Source of the DNA: Teredinibacter sp. KSP-S5-2
Lineage (GTDB): Bacteria > Pseudomonadota > Gammaproteobacteria > Pseudomonadales > Cellvibrionaceae
Direction: 5' to 3'
NCBI RefSeq assembly: GCF_032773895.1
Contig: NZ_CP120416.1
Span: 3,563,001-3,627,000, forward strand
Length of the DNA stretch: 64,000 bases
Shown piece after piece: positions 17,936 to 26,861 of the stretch. Every line of letters starts with the position of its first letter. The stretch's first letter is position 1. The position numbers were made by a program, and so were the translations under genes. The notes under the pieces were generated by a model. The model was given only the letters and a program-made list of their open reading frames with translations. It was not told the DNA's origin and made no database searches.

Positions 17936-18730
17936 TTAGGCGCTAATCCGGTACGCATCCATATTTAATGCGCCATAGATATAGCTATGATGAATGCGTT
18001 CAACCTGTTCATCCAACTCCATCGCACCCAACACAGCAAATAGCGGCAACAAATGCTCTTCTGTCGGATGGTTACGAACGGCATGCGGTGCAAGCCGTCG
18101 GTAATCCAATAACGCATCAATATTCTTTGCCAATATAGCGTGATGTAACCAATCTATAAATTCGCGCGCCCACACTGGTGGCGTATTGCTGTGTAAATCC
18201 AATTCACTCAGATTATGGCTCGCTCCACCCGATCCGATAATAAGCACACCGGATTGCCTTAAGGGTTTCAGTATTTGCCCCAGCCGGTAGTGATGCTCTG
18301 GAGTAAGATGCGTATTGATGGATACCTGAACCACAGGAATATCTGCCTTGGGGTAGATGATGGATAACGGAACCCAGGCACCGTGATCCAGCCCCCGGCG
18401 TTCATTCAAAACCACATCCATGCCCGCCTGCTGAAGCAGGGAATAAATTTCCAGAGCAAGCGATTTATCACCCGGCGCCGGATACTGCATAGCATGTAAT
18501 TCCGGGGCAAAACCATAAAAATCATGCACGGTGTCAGGTTGTTCAGAACTCAGCACACAGACTCTTTCAGAGTGAAAATGGGCGGAAACAACCAACACCG
18601 CCCGAGGGGAATTCAAAGTAGAACCAAGCTCAGCCAAAAAGTGTTTTGCTGGGATGTCCTCTGTGGGTAAGTTCGGCGCCCCATGAGAAATAAACAGGGC
18701 TGGCATTGTCTTCGCTGTCTTATTCATCAT
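17936..18730 (-). CDS. LigB-type extradiol dioxygenase (DODA/YgiD-like)
   Basis: About 264 residues, like E. coli YgiD, a 4,5-DOPA-type extradiol ring-cleavage dioxygenase. Metal ligands expected for the class III extradiol fold are visible: His in LFISHGAPNL (N-terminus), His in LDHGAWVPL (about 120) and the conserved GGASHNL (about 175). I place the start at 18730 because AAGG lies 8 bases upstream. The open frame continues to 18943, but that part overlaps DoxX and reads as non-homologous sequence. It lies 10 bases after the doxX stop and divergent from a LysR regulator, suggesting a small stress or aromatic-compound operon. The physiological substrate is uncertain. Confidence 0.88.
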   Translation of the reverse strand: MMNKTAKTMPALFISHGAPNLPTEDIPAKHFLAELGSTLNSPRAVLVVSAHFHSERVCVLSSEQPDTVHDFYGFAPELHAMQYPAPGDKSLALEIYSLLQQAGMDVVLNERRGLDHGAWVPLSIIYPKADIPVVQVSINTHLTPEHHYRLGQILKPLRQSGVLIIGSGGASHNLSELDLHSNTPPVWAREFIDWLHHAILAKNIDALLDYRRLAPHAVRNHPTEEHLLPLFAVLGAMELDEQVERIHHSYIYGALNMDAYRISA

Positions 18731-18740
18731 GGGCATCGCC

Positions 18741-19145
18741 TTATTTATTTCCGGGAAGTGGAGCTGCATACCGGCCATTGCCCAGGAAAAACTGCACAAC
18801 CAATGCCAGGGTCCAGAACATTGGAAATTCCCAACCGCCACCTTGATTGGAAAAAAGCCAGCCAGCTTGCCAGTGAGCGAGGAAGGTCGCACCCAATAAA
18901 ATCGGAACCATACTGGCAGAAACCCAGCGGGAGCAAGCACCAATAATCAGCGCAATACCGCCTACGACCTCAATAAAAATGGTGAGATAAGCCAGTATCG
19001 CGGGCAACCCCATCGACGCAAAAAAGCCCACGGTGCCTTCCGGGGTAAAGACCAACACTTTTAATAAACCATGTGCCAACGCCATAACGCCCAAGCCCAC
19101 ACGTAACAACAAAGCCGCTAAATCCGGTTGATAGAACTTATTCAT
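18741..19145 (-). CDS. DoxX family membrane protein
   Basis: A 134-residue protein with four predicted membrane helices (about 10-28, 45-70, 75-92 and 105-125) and the DoxX pattern LLRVGLGVMALAHGLLK near the N-terminus. DoxX-like proteins are linked to redox homeostasis and often sit beside small oxidoreductases. AGGAGA precedes the ATG at 19145 by about 7 bases. It is the first gene of a minus-strand pair with the LigB-type dioxygenase, and its promoter region (19146-19255) is shared with the divergent LysR gene, which probably controls it. Confidence 0.9.
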   Translation of the reverse strand: MNKFYQPDLAALLLRVGLGVMALAHGLLKVLVFTPEGTVGFFASMGLPAILAYLTIFIEVVGGIALIIGACSRWVSASMVPILLGATFLAHWQAGWLFSNQGGGWEFPMFWTLALVVQFFLGNGRYAAPLPGNK

Positions 19146-19255
19146 CTCTTTCTCCTGTTTCTCAGTGAAATCATTCAGTCGCTATAGACTATCTATCAAC
19201 TCAATGTTGTTAAATACCGTTTTTATTTAATTTATATCCATGCTATGTTGATAAT

Positions 19256-20158
19256 ATGGATACGTTAGACAACATGCGCGCTTTTGTGACCGTCGTAAAC
19301 CAAGGCTCTTTCAGCCTGGCCGCCGATCAACTTGGCAAATCCCCCCAACTGATCAGTAAATATGTGGCCCATCTTGAAGCACGGCTGGATACCCGCCTGC
19401 TCACACGGACAACACGAAACCTGAGCCTGACCGAGGCCGGCGCAGCCTATTTCAACCGCTGCCAACAGATTTTGTGGGATATTGACGATATGGAAGCGGC
19501 CATGAGTCACGCCACACAACAGGCCAAAGGGAGATTAAAAATCAATGCCCCTATGTCCTTCGGCATCACCCACCTGACTCCGGCGATTGCCGCCTTTCAG
19601 TATGCTCAACCGGGCATTACCGTGGACTTAACCTTAAATGACCGCGAAGTGGATATTGTTGCTGAGGGTTACGACCTGGCGTTACGTATATCCCAATTAA
19701 AAGATTCCAATCTGGTCGCCAAAAAACTGTGCCCTATTCGCTTATTGGTGTGTGCCTCTCCCATGTACCTTGAACAATTTGGCGTGCCCCAAAGCCCAGA
19801 AGAACTGGCGGATCATCGCTGCCTGCATTACACCTATCAAGAAGAGAAAAATACGTGGTCGTTTACCAAAGACGGAAAAGACTTTACGGTCAAAGTAAAT
19901 GGACATTTTAATGCAAATAACGGTGACGCCTTGAGGCATGCCGCCGTTGCCGGTGGAGGCTTGATATTACAACCCACATTTATTGTGGGAAAAGACATTC
20001 AAGCTGGAAAGCTAAAAGCAGTACTGACCGACTATTCACCAAAGCAACTCAACCTGTATGCCGTATATGCTCATCGGCAATACTTATCCGCCAAAGTGCG
20101 TTTATTTATTGATTTTCTTGCTCAGTATTTTTCAGACGCCCCCTACTGGGAACCTTAA
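19256..20158 (+). CDS. LysR family transcriptional regulator
   Basis: A 300-residue protein with the LysR winged helix at the N-terminus (about residues 1-60: VVNQGSFSLAADQLGKSPQLISKYVAHLEARL, an HTH, then TRTTRNLSLTEAG) and a LysR-substrate domain (about 90-295). It is of the CrgA/AaeR-like subgroup, judged by ALRISQLKDSNLVAKKL and HADGDALRHAAV-type spacing. It is divergent from doxX and the dioxygenase gene, the usual arrangement for a LysR regulator and its targets, so it probably controls that pair in response to an aromatic or redox signal (inference). No good Shine-Dalgarno precedes the ATG at 19256. Confidence 0.93.
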   Translation: MDTLDNMRAFVTVVNQGSFSLAADQLGKSPQLISKYVAHLEARLDTRLLTRTTRNLSLTEAGAAYFNRCQQILWDIDDMEAAMSHATQQAKGRLKINAPMSFGITHLTPAIAAFQYAQPGITVDLTLNDREVDIVAEGYDLALRISQLKDSNLVAKKLCPIRLLVCASPMYLEQFGVPQSPEELADHRCLHYTYQEEKNTWSFTKDGKDFTVKVNGHFNANNGDALRHAAVAGGGLILQPTFIVGKDIQAGKLKAVLTDYSPKQLNLYAVYAHRQYLSAKVRLFIDFLAQYFSDAPYWEP

Positions 20159-20164
20159 AGAATT

Positions 20165-20185
20165 ATCGCACACTAAGTGTGCGAT
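20165..20185 (+). terminator. Hairpin after the LysR gene
   Basis: ATCGCACACT pairs with AGTGTGCGAT around a minimal loop (20165-20185), 7 bases after the LysR stop. Only a weak T-rich tail follows. The remaining sequence to 20446 is AT-rich and must hold the promoter of the next gene. Confidence 0.5.
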
Positions 20186-20446
20186 TAGTTCTGATCTACT
20201 CACACGAACAATTCTGTTAGCACCATTTTTGCCCAATATATTTATTTTTAGATGATTTTAATCATTTTTTTATTTTGACGAAAACAGTTAGATTTCCACG
20301 TCATTTTATTTTAAAGATTTTTTATTCAACGTCGTTAAGCACTCAGCCAATTATTTTTAGACAAACACTAAATCACAAAATGGTTTAGCGGACTCCTTTT
20401 GTCTATCAACTTGGCCAACCTACCATCTACAAGAAAGGAACCGACA

Positions 20447-21070
20447 ATGAACAAAAAAATACTCACATTATTTACGTCTATATTATTTTGTTTTTCTGCT
20501 CATGCTATTTCGCAACCGGTATCTGGAGAGGACTTAGTCGCAATAGAACCTACCGTAAATCTGGTTCCAGATAAAATCACCGCCACCATCGGCAGAGAAG
20601 ATCATATTCACTCCCTCAAAGAATTCGACAGTATTAAAGCACTCTACAACAAGAAGGATAAAATTATTTTCCAAATTCAAGGGGTATATCAACGAAATTT
20701 CTGTTCACTTGGCACTACTCCGATTACATCGTTTGAAGACAAGCCTGCCAATGAGGCACATCCGAATCTCCTACCTTATTTAACTGGAGTAGATCGAATA
20801 AAAGAGATCAAGTTACGAGAAGTGATTATGCATCCTGATGCCACACCGGTGGATGACATCTGTGAGATCACTACCCAGGGGGACCGAGCATATACAACGA
20901 ACATTTCTTTAAAGCACTATCCATTTATGCCAGCCACTCGGGTATTTCTCATTGACTTAGTCCCGCAGTTTACGTTTCCCGGCCCATTTGTGAATCAGGC
21001 CATTTTAATTTTTGTTAAATGGACAGGCGAAACATGGAAGTACGAATATATTCGTGTCGATGATGTGTAG
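20447..21070 (+). CDS. Secreted protein of unknown function
   Basis: A 207-residue protein from the ATG at 20447, which has AAGGA 7 bases upstream; the longer frame from 20399 lacks one. The signal peptide is MNKKILTLFTSILFCFSAHA. The mature part has two Cys (FCSLG and DICEI) and a C-terminal beta-rich stretch ILIFVKWTGETWKYEYIRV. No family was recognised. It is convergent with the L-domain-like genes, separated by a strong shared hairpin. AT-rich flanks suggest accessory DNA. Confidence 0.7.
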   Translation: MNKKILTLFTSILFCFSAHAISQPVSGEDLVAIEPTVNLVPDKITATIGREDHIHSLKEFDSIKALYNKKDKIIFQIQGVYQRNFCSLGTTPITSFEDKPANEAHPNLLPYLTGVDRIKEIKLREVIMHPDATPVDDICEITTQGDRAYTTNISLKHYPFMPATRVFLIDLVPQFTFPGPFVNQAILIFVKWTGETWKYEYIRVDDV

Positions 21071-21081
21071 TTTATATTGCC

Positions 21082-21108
21082 ATCACCACCTCAGTTAGAG
21101 GTGGTGAT
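21082..21108. terminator. Bidirectional terminator between convergent genes
   Basis: A perfect 11-bp stem ATCACCACCTC/GAGGTGGTGAT (21082-21092 with 21098-21108) with a 5-base loop, placed between the stops of two convergent genes. T-tracts are weak on both sides. Confidence 0.65.
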
Positions 21109-21119
21109 AACCGATGGCA

Positions 21120-22136
21120 CTAATTACAGTCGGGATAACCATTACCATAAACATAGGTATTGCTACCGTTAAAACTATTCCAGTTCGGGCTTTGCCTTAA
21201 ATTACGCACCAGTGTTTTAGCATCACAATTAGCAAGCGAACCATTATTGGTAATTTTGAGATACCCGTTCGCAGGGAAGTCAACGTTATTTAACGCATTC
21301 ACATTATTCAAGCTTGGGTTATCATCCAGATAAAGGCTGCCAATTTCCTGCAAACTTGCGAGATTATTAAGATTATAAACCCAGTCTGATTGCGTTATTT
21401 TCAGACGACCACCAATAGATTGAATACTACCCAGACCAAACAAGGAAGAGTTCCGTAACTGAATGTCGACATTACTTTCAACTTGAACGAGCTGGCTGAG
21501 AAAACTACCACTTACCTCGCCCTCCCTTAAACTGTATTCCAGGCGCCCCATTTTTGTTAACACATCCAGGCCGAAAAATTTAAACGGCCCCCAGATATCA
21601 TTCGGATGAGTTCTTAAATACAGCTTGCCGAGGTACTCTAACGATTCAAAACCGGTTAAATCATTCAGCACGCCAGCGACTACCTCAAGAGTGCCGTTAT
21701 GTTTTTTTAGGGCAGGAAACCACCAATGCGCAGAACGTGGACGATTGTTGATAACAATTGAGCCGGATACCGTATGCAACTTGGAAAACTTACCGACATT
21801 AAAATACGCACCGGCTTCTAATGATAGTTTTCCACCTACTTTTTCCAACCAGGGTAAATAGAAAATCGTAATTTTATTATCCAGGTCAATTGTCAAATTA
21901 CCCGTTACCTCTTTAACGCATCGATACTTTTCAACGTCCGCCGCGGTATTTAAAGTAAGGTTACCTGTGTGAACAGCATTGTGCACGCTTCTACGAACAT
22001 TACATTCCTTGAGGTAATCCAGGTCCAGTATTGGAAACAGGATAACCTGCGGATTTAGCTGAACAATCTCACTATAAGCAGAAGCACCGGTTGTTATAGA
22101 ACAGAGTAAACTCAGAAGTATGAATACCTTTTTCAT
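21120..22136 (-). CDS. Secreted receptor-L-domain-like protein (copy 2)
   Basis: A 338-residue protein from the ATG at 22136, which has AAGGAGA upstream. The signal peptide is MKKVFILLSLLCSITTGASA. The mature protein shows repeated beta-strand units ending in G-x-L-x-I/L patterns (VTGNLTIDL, VGGKLSLEA, VSGSIVINN, LGKLYLRT, IGGRLKIT, IGSLYLDDNPSLNN). This is the stacked right-handed solenoid expected of receptor-L-domain-type leucine-rich repeats. Cys residues near both ends probably cap the solenoid. It is a diverged paralogue of the gene just upstream (23268-22150), sharing the layout CN/CV, QLTLDN/NLTLNT, Y-R-C-V. It probably binds a ligand at the surface; the target is unknown. Confidence 0.75.
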   Translation of the reverse strand: MKKVFILLSLLCSITTGASAYSEIVQLNPQVILFPILDLDYLKECNVRRSVHNAVHTGNLTLNTAADVEKYRCVKEVTGNLTIDLDNKITIFYLPWLEKVGGKLSLEAGAYFNVGKFSKLHTVSGSIVINNRPRSAHWWFPALKKHNGTLEVVAGVLNDLTGFESLEYLGKLYLRTHPNDIWGPFKFFGLDVLTKMGRLEYSLREGEVSGSFLSQLVQVESNVDIQLRNSSLFGLGSIQSIGGRLKITQSDWVYNLNNLASLQEIGSLYLDDNPSLNNVNALNNVDFPANGYLKITNNGSLANCDAKTLVRNLRQSPNWNSFNGSNTYVYGNGYPDCN

Positions 22137-22149
22137 GTTTGCTTCTCCT

Positions 22150-23268
22150 TTAGCAACCGGATATAGAAACGACAATATTGGGGTTTTTGCTCTGCATGTG
22201 TTGCACAAAGCTGGTTATTTCATTACAACTTAACTGGTCATTATTGTGTATTTTTAAGCTTCCAGCACCAACAATGTAGACATCGTACAAGCCCTGCAAA
22301 CTGGTGAGCATTGGGTTATCTTCAATCGTTAAACCTCCAACCTGAGGCTTACCCACGCCAGATGTATTTTGTAAGTCATCCAACTTATTTAACGAAAAAA
22401 CGCCACCGACACGTTCGATTTTTTCCAACCCGTTAAGATCATTTAATCCGCTACTGATTGCTGTGGTATTAGTGATAGTCAAGTTCCCCACCACTTCTGA
22501 AATACTGCCCAAACCATACAACCTTGGCATATAGTAAGCAGAAATAAACAGGTTACCACTTACAGTTAGGAGCTTTTCCAGAAAGCCGCCATCGGAGGGA
22601 TCTGTATTGGATTCGGTATTTTGCACGCTACCACCGTAGATATGGTAGTTTTGCAACAAGCTCAAGTTCGCCAGGCCATTTAATAAAATATTGTTATCCT
22701 GAGTTTCATTTTGCAACTCTAGCGTTGTCAGTTCAGTTAATGCATTCTGCCCATTCAAATCCACATTATTGGTTCGAAAATGCACTTTGAGCTTTTTGGC
22801 TTTTTTAAGGTATGGCGTATCAACATATTCCAGGTTATTACGCATATCCAGAATCACATCACCACCAACCCAGGAAAGCCGGGGAAAATACACTTCATCC
22901 AATGGGTCTTCCCCGATAACATGAAAATCCCCCGACACCCAAGTCAGATAGGGCACAGACACCTGAAAGAAACGATTATCTATCGCGCGGAATTTATAGT
23001 GACCGATATTTCGTCCCGAAGATTGAACCCAACGAACACACCGGTACTGATCAATTTCATTGGTATTATCCAGAGTAAGTTGACCTGTGTGGTAGGAGGA
23101 CTGATCAACACAATCACGTTTATGCGCGTTGCTTTCTTTCGGCAGAATGTAAAGCACTTTATCCAAAGTGAGTTCGGATTTATTAATTGGTGTAGACAAG
23201 TCATAAGTGTTGGCAGAAATGCCAATACTTACAAAAAGAATAAGTATAAAGATCGGTAGACGAATCAT
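22150..23268 (-). CDS. Secreted receptor-L-domain-like protein (copy 1)
   Basis: A 372-residue protein from the ATG at 23268, which has AAGGA 7 bases upstream. The signal peptide is MIRLPIFILILFVSIGISA. It has the same solenoid repeat logic as its downstream neighbour (TGQLTLDNTNEIDQYRCV, VGGDVILDM, VSGNLFISA, VVGNLTITN, VGGVFSLNK, VGGLTIEDNPMLTS) and a C-terminal Cys pair (LSCNEI and SISGC). The stop is 13 bases before the next gene, so the pair is an operon born by tandem duplication. These folds are used for protein or glycan recognition; no partner can be named. Confidence 0.75.
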   Translation of the reverse strand: MIRLPIFILILFVSIGISANTYDLSTPINKSELTLDKVLYILPKESNAHKRDCVDQSSYHTGQLTLDNTNEIDQYRCVRWVQSSGRNIGHYKFRAIDNRFFQVSVPYLTWVSGDFHVIGEDPLDEVYFPRLSWVGGDVILDMRNNLEYVDTPYLKKAKKLKVHFRTNNVDLNGQNALTELTTLELQNETQDNNILLNGLANLSLLQNYHIYGGSVQNTESNTDPSDGGFLEKLLTVSGNLFISAYYMPRLYGLGSISEVVGNLTITNTTAISSGLNDLNGLEKIERVGGVFSLNKLDDLQNTSGVGKPQVGGLTIEDNPMLTSLQGLYDVYIVGAGSLKIHNNDQLSCNEITSFVQHMQSKNPNIVVSISGC

Positions 23269-23600
23269 AACGACATCCTTGTAATAAAGTATCACGGTAG
23301 ATCAGTTTAGAGGCGCTATAGTGGGGAAAAACAGAATGCTTTTCGACCTTGTTTGATTAATAAAAAATAAACTTTTTTTTGCCAAAAAACGTCATCAAAA
23401 ACATAAATTCTGTTATTGACGCCACCTCGCACACACTTTACCGAACACGACAATACCGCTACGTATTTTTTATAATATTCAATACCTACAGGTACATGTC
23501 TTTATATACCGGATAGCCGGCACAAAAGGCATAGCCCATAAAAATTGGGAATGATAGAAGATCCAGCACTAAACTGTGCGAGGCTGGAGAAAACCGCTAC
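23269..23600. other. Intergenic region, no gene
   Basis: About 330 AT-rich bases between the L-domain gene start and the end of the GGDEF-EAL gene. It should contain the promoter of the L-domain operon. CCGGATAGCCGG at 23508-23519 is a small inverted repeat of unclear role. Confidence 0.4.
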
Positions 23601-25397
23601 TTATTGCCTGTTTACATGTTCCAGTTCAAATTGATCCAAACACACAGGTTTACCAAACAAAAAACCCTGGAAGTCGGAGCAGCCCAGAGACGTCAATATC
23701 TCTCTTTGAGGTTCATTTTCGACGCCTTCTGCAATCACATTCAGACCGAGGTTATTCGCCAGAGCAATAATAGTTTGAACAATTTTGCTGTTGCTCTTGT
23801 CACTGATAATATCTTTAACGAATGCTCGATCGATTTTTATTTGATCCAGAGGTAATCGCTTTAAATTCACTAATGAAGAGTAACCTGTACCAAAGTCATC
23901 CAGGGAAAAACGCACTCCCATTGTGTGCAGCTGTTCAATTTTTTCTATCGCGGATTCGATATCCACCAATAGCAGGCTTTCCGTGATTTCCAACTTGAGT
24001 TTATTGGGGGGCACGTTTTCCATATCCAACACATGTTGAATATTACTGACAAAATCCACCTCACTGAACTGTCGCGCACTGACATTAACCGCCAGCTTTA
24101 ACCCAGCAGTGTTTTCGTCAGCCGCCCATTTCCCTAACTGATGGCAGGCTTGCTCAATGACCCAGTGTCCGATAGATGCCATTAAACCGGTTTCCTCCGC
24201 CAAGGGAATAAACTGCATTGGTGAGATAACACCTCGTTCCGGGTGCATCCAGCGTAACAGGACTTCGGCACCACACAGTTTTCCAGAACAGTACTGTGCT
24301 TGATAATAAAGTTGAAATTGATTCTGCGTTAACGCGTTTCTCAGCTCAACTTCCAACTCTGCCATATTAAACTGTGGCGCAAGTTCACCAGAGTCAAAGA
24401 ATTTAAACGTATTTTTACCAGACCATTTCGCTTGATACATTGCCATATCAGAGCGGGTCATTACATCATCACTCAAGTCATTTCCATCAAAGGGTGTGAT
24501 ACCGATACTACAGGACGAGCGAAAATTCACTTCACATATAGAGAAGGTTTTCTCAAATGCAGACTGTATTTTTTTTGCCACAACGGTGGCCTTATCAAGC
24601 ACCTGTTTTTTATTGTTTCCCAAACCTTCCAACATAACTATAAAGTCGTCACCACCGATGCGATAAACCGATTGACAATCCAAAACAGAACCACTTAATC
24701 GATTTGCCACCTCCTTCAACATGGCATCACCAATTGTATGCCCCCGCGTATCATTCAGATTTTTAAAATTATCCAGGTCAATAAAGAGCAGAGCTCCCAT
24801 AAGCTCGCTTTCCTTTGCCTGCTTAATGGCGATATCGATTTTTTTTATGAGCGTTCGTCGATTGGGTAATCCAGTGAGAGAATCAAAATAAGCAAGCCGA
24901 TGTACTTCTTCTTCGTATCGTTTTTGTAGCGTTATATCTTGCAAAAATGCTTCGAAGGTAAAGCCTTTTCCTTCCAAGGGTTTCAATAACGCATTGATGG
25001 ACACCACAATGGGTTCTTTGGGAAATTTACGTAAACAGGCCTGAAAATCTTCTATTCTTTTTTCTTTGAGTAGCCGTTGTTTGAATTCCTGGTACTCATG
25101 GGGAAAATAGAAAAGTTGCGTGGTGATGTTTTTTACTTTGCTAAGCGCAGCACTTTTGTCAGCATAACCACATATGCGGGCAAATGCAGGGTTTACCTGT
25201 AGCAGCTTGCCATCTAACTCGGCGTGCACTATGCCATGTAGTGCATTTTCGAATAGCCACTTGTAGCGATTTTTTTCAACTTCAAGCTCATCCAGTTTTT
25301 TAATAAGCTGGGGGTAATAGGTCTTGCGTGCGGACAGGGTGCCCAGCCCGATCAGCTTTGTCAGCTCGTCCTGATTGTCTTTAGAGTGCTTCTTCAT
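23601..25397 (-). CDS. PAS-GGDEF-EAL cyclic-di-GMP protein
   Basis: About 598 residues from the ATG at 25397 (an in-frame TTG at 25409 is also possible). A short helical N-terminus is followed by a PAS domain (about 45-160: WLFENALHGIVHAELDGKLLQ) that should sense a signal. The GGDEF domain (about 165-330) has RIGGDDF, a permitted variant of the active site, and no RxxD inhibitory site just before it. The EAL domain (about 345-595) reads AEVLLRW where EAL is expected, keeping the metal-binding Glu, and also DDFGTGYSSL and an EGVE motif. It could make, break or sense c-di-GMP. There is no membrane segment, so it should be cytoplasmic. Its start overlaps the end of the upstream alcohol dehydrogenase gene by about 17 bases, implying translational coupling. 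Confidence 0.92.
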   Translation of the reverse strand: MKKHSKDNQDELTKLIGLGTLSARKTYYPQLIKKLDELEVEKNRYKWLFENALHGIVHAELDGKLLQVNPAFARICGYADKSAALSKVKNITTQLFYFPHEYQEFKQRLLKEKRIEDFQACLRKFPKEPIVVSINALLKPLEGKGFTFEAFLQDITLQKRYEEEVHRLAYFDSLTGLPNRRTLIKKIDIAIKQAKESELMGALLFIDLDNFKNLNDTRGHTIGDAMLKEVANRLSGSVLDCQSVYRIGGDDFIVMLEGLGNNKKQVLDKATVVAKKIQSAFEKTFSICEVNFRSSCSIGITPFDGNDLSDDVMTRSDMAMYQAKWSGKNTFKFFDSGELAPQFNMAELEVELRNALTQNQFQLYYQAQYCSGKLCGAEVLLRWMHPERGVISPMQFIPLAEETGLMASIGHWVIEQACHQLGKWAADENTAGLKLAVNVSARQFSEVDFVSNIQHVLDMENVPPNKLKLEITESLLLVDIESAIEKIEQLHTMGVRFSLDDFGTGYSSLVNLKRLPLDQIKIDRAFVKDIISDKSNSKIVQTIIALANNLGLNVIAEGVENEPQREILTSLGCSDFQGFLFGKPVCLDQFELEHVNRQ

Positions 25398-26547
25398 AAA
25401 CCGTTGCAATATCCCGTCGGTTAGACGGCCTTGGGTTCGTGATTAAGCATGGGTCCAAAATGGCATTCGCAGACAGGAAAGGTATATCAGCTTTATGCAC
25501 ACCGCTTACAGATAACGTTTGGCATATTCCCACCTCGGCTTTCAATTGCACAAGCTGTTGTAGCAAGCGAGGTTTGATTTCGTTTGCAGTTAATCCTCTG
25601 GTATCAATACCCATTGTTTCGGCAATCACTTTAAAGCGCTCTTGTGCCCGCTCATAATTGTAGGCAACCACATGCTCTAACAACATGGCATTACACAAAC
25701 CATGAGGTAAATCCAAGTAGCCACCGAGGCTATGGGACATCGCATGTACCGCACCCAGAATAGCATTGGAAAACGCTAAGCCCGCTTTCAATGAGCCGAG
25801 CATAATATCTTCACGCAGCTTGAGATCGTCCGGCGTTTGAATGAGTCTGGGCAAACTATTATTAATCAGTTTTATCGCATCCAGCGCGTTCATATCAGTT
25901 AACGGCCCGGCACCCGTGGAAACAAAGGCTTCAATGGCGTGCACTAATGCATCAACCCCGGTACACGCGGTCAAAAACGAGGGCATAGTGGTGGCCGTTT
26001 CCGGGTCAATGAGTGCCACATCAGGCACCACGGTTTTGCTGATGATGGCAAACTTGGTTCGTTCTTCCGGATTGGAAATAATGGCAAACTGAGAGACGTC
26101 AGCAGATGAACCTGCGGTAGTGGGAATAAAAACCAACGGAGGAATGGCGACAGGAATAGTATCGACACCTTTAAAATCGATAATGGGTTTGTTATTGGCG
26201 GACACGATGCCAATGCCCTTCGCGCAGTCCATCGGGCTACCCCCGCCAACGGCAACGATGACATCGCACTGGGATTCTCGATATAGCTCTGCGCCTGCCA
26301 TCACCTCGTGGGTGCGTGGATTAGACGAAACACCGGTAAATTCGACCCATTCCAACCCGGCCTCAGCCAGGCTTTCCGTGACATCCTCCAGCCAACCTGC
26401 AGCCTGAACCCCAGGATCCGAAACAACAAAAACCCGCCGGGCACCAAAGTTGCGTGCAAAATTCGCGACTGACCTTCTCGCACCCACACCGAATACGATT
26501 TCTGGCGATACAAACTTTCTCAAGTCCGAAACTTGCGCATAGCTCAT
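25381..26547 (-). CDS. Iron-containing alcohol dehydrogenase
   Basis: A 388-residue group III alcohol dehydrogenase from the ATG at 26547, which has GAGG 8 bases upstream; the frame extends to 26613 without support. NAD-binding residues sit in AVGGGSPMDCAKGIG (about 95-110). Metal ligands are visible as Asp and His in GVDALVHAIEAFVS (about 190-200) and His in AMSHSLGGYLDLPHGLCNAM (about 260-280). It should oxidise a primary alcohol or reduce an aldehyde in the cytoplasm. The gene is followed without a gap by a PAS-GGDEF-EAL gene, suggesting that alcohol metabolism and c-di-GMP signalling are coupled. Similarity to ErcA/YiaY-type enzymes is likely but not proven here. Confidence 0.92.
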   Translation of the reverse strand: MSYAQVSDLRKFVSPEIVFGVGARRSVANFARNFGARRVFVVSDPGVQAAGWLEDVTESLAEAGLEWVEFTGVSSNPRTHEVMAGAELYRESQCDVIVAVGGGSPMDCAKGIGIVSANNKPIIDFKGVDTIPVAIPPLVFIPTTAGSSADVSQFAIISNPEERTKFAIISKTVVPDVALIDPETATTMPSFLTACTGVDALVHAIEAFVSTGAGPLTDMNALDAIKLINNSLPRLIQTPDDLKLREDIMLGSLKAGLAFSNAILGAVHAMSHSLGGYLDLPHGLCNAMLLEHVVAYNYERAQERFKVIAETMGIDTRGLTANEIKPRLLQQLVQLKAEVGICQTLSVSGVHKADIPFLSANAILDPCLITNPRPSNRRDIATVYEEAL

Positions 26548-26861
26548 CCAATAACCTCGAAGATATATCCACGACGCGTGATTCACGGGGTCGGATTCAA
26601 GACGAGACAGCACACCTGCTGTAGCAAAACGCGCGAGCAGACGCCTGTTAGAGCCAGTTTCGGCGATGTTTGGGGCACATAGCGTCCAAATGGACTTGAG
26701 CCTCTCGTTTTGAAGTAGATCCCAGTACTAGAAGTTTAGTTAACCGCTTGGCAAAAACCATTTTGTTAGATCAAATAACGCAAAGAGAATGGCGCCAAAG
26801 GGTGGTATACCCCGCAACGCCATGCCCCACCGCCCAATCTAAACAGTGGTGTAAAGACGTG
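26548..26861. other. Intergenic region, no gene
   Basis: About 314 bases between the alcohol dehydrogenase start and the end of the GH18 gene. It should carry the dehydrogenase promoter; no sigma-54 site with correct spacing was found. Confidence 0.4.

Noticed and set aside
18731-18943. 70-residue N-terminal extension of the LigB-type dioxygenase
   Set aside because: It overlaps the doxX gene in another frame, and a good ribosome-binding site supports the later start.
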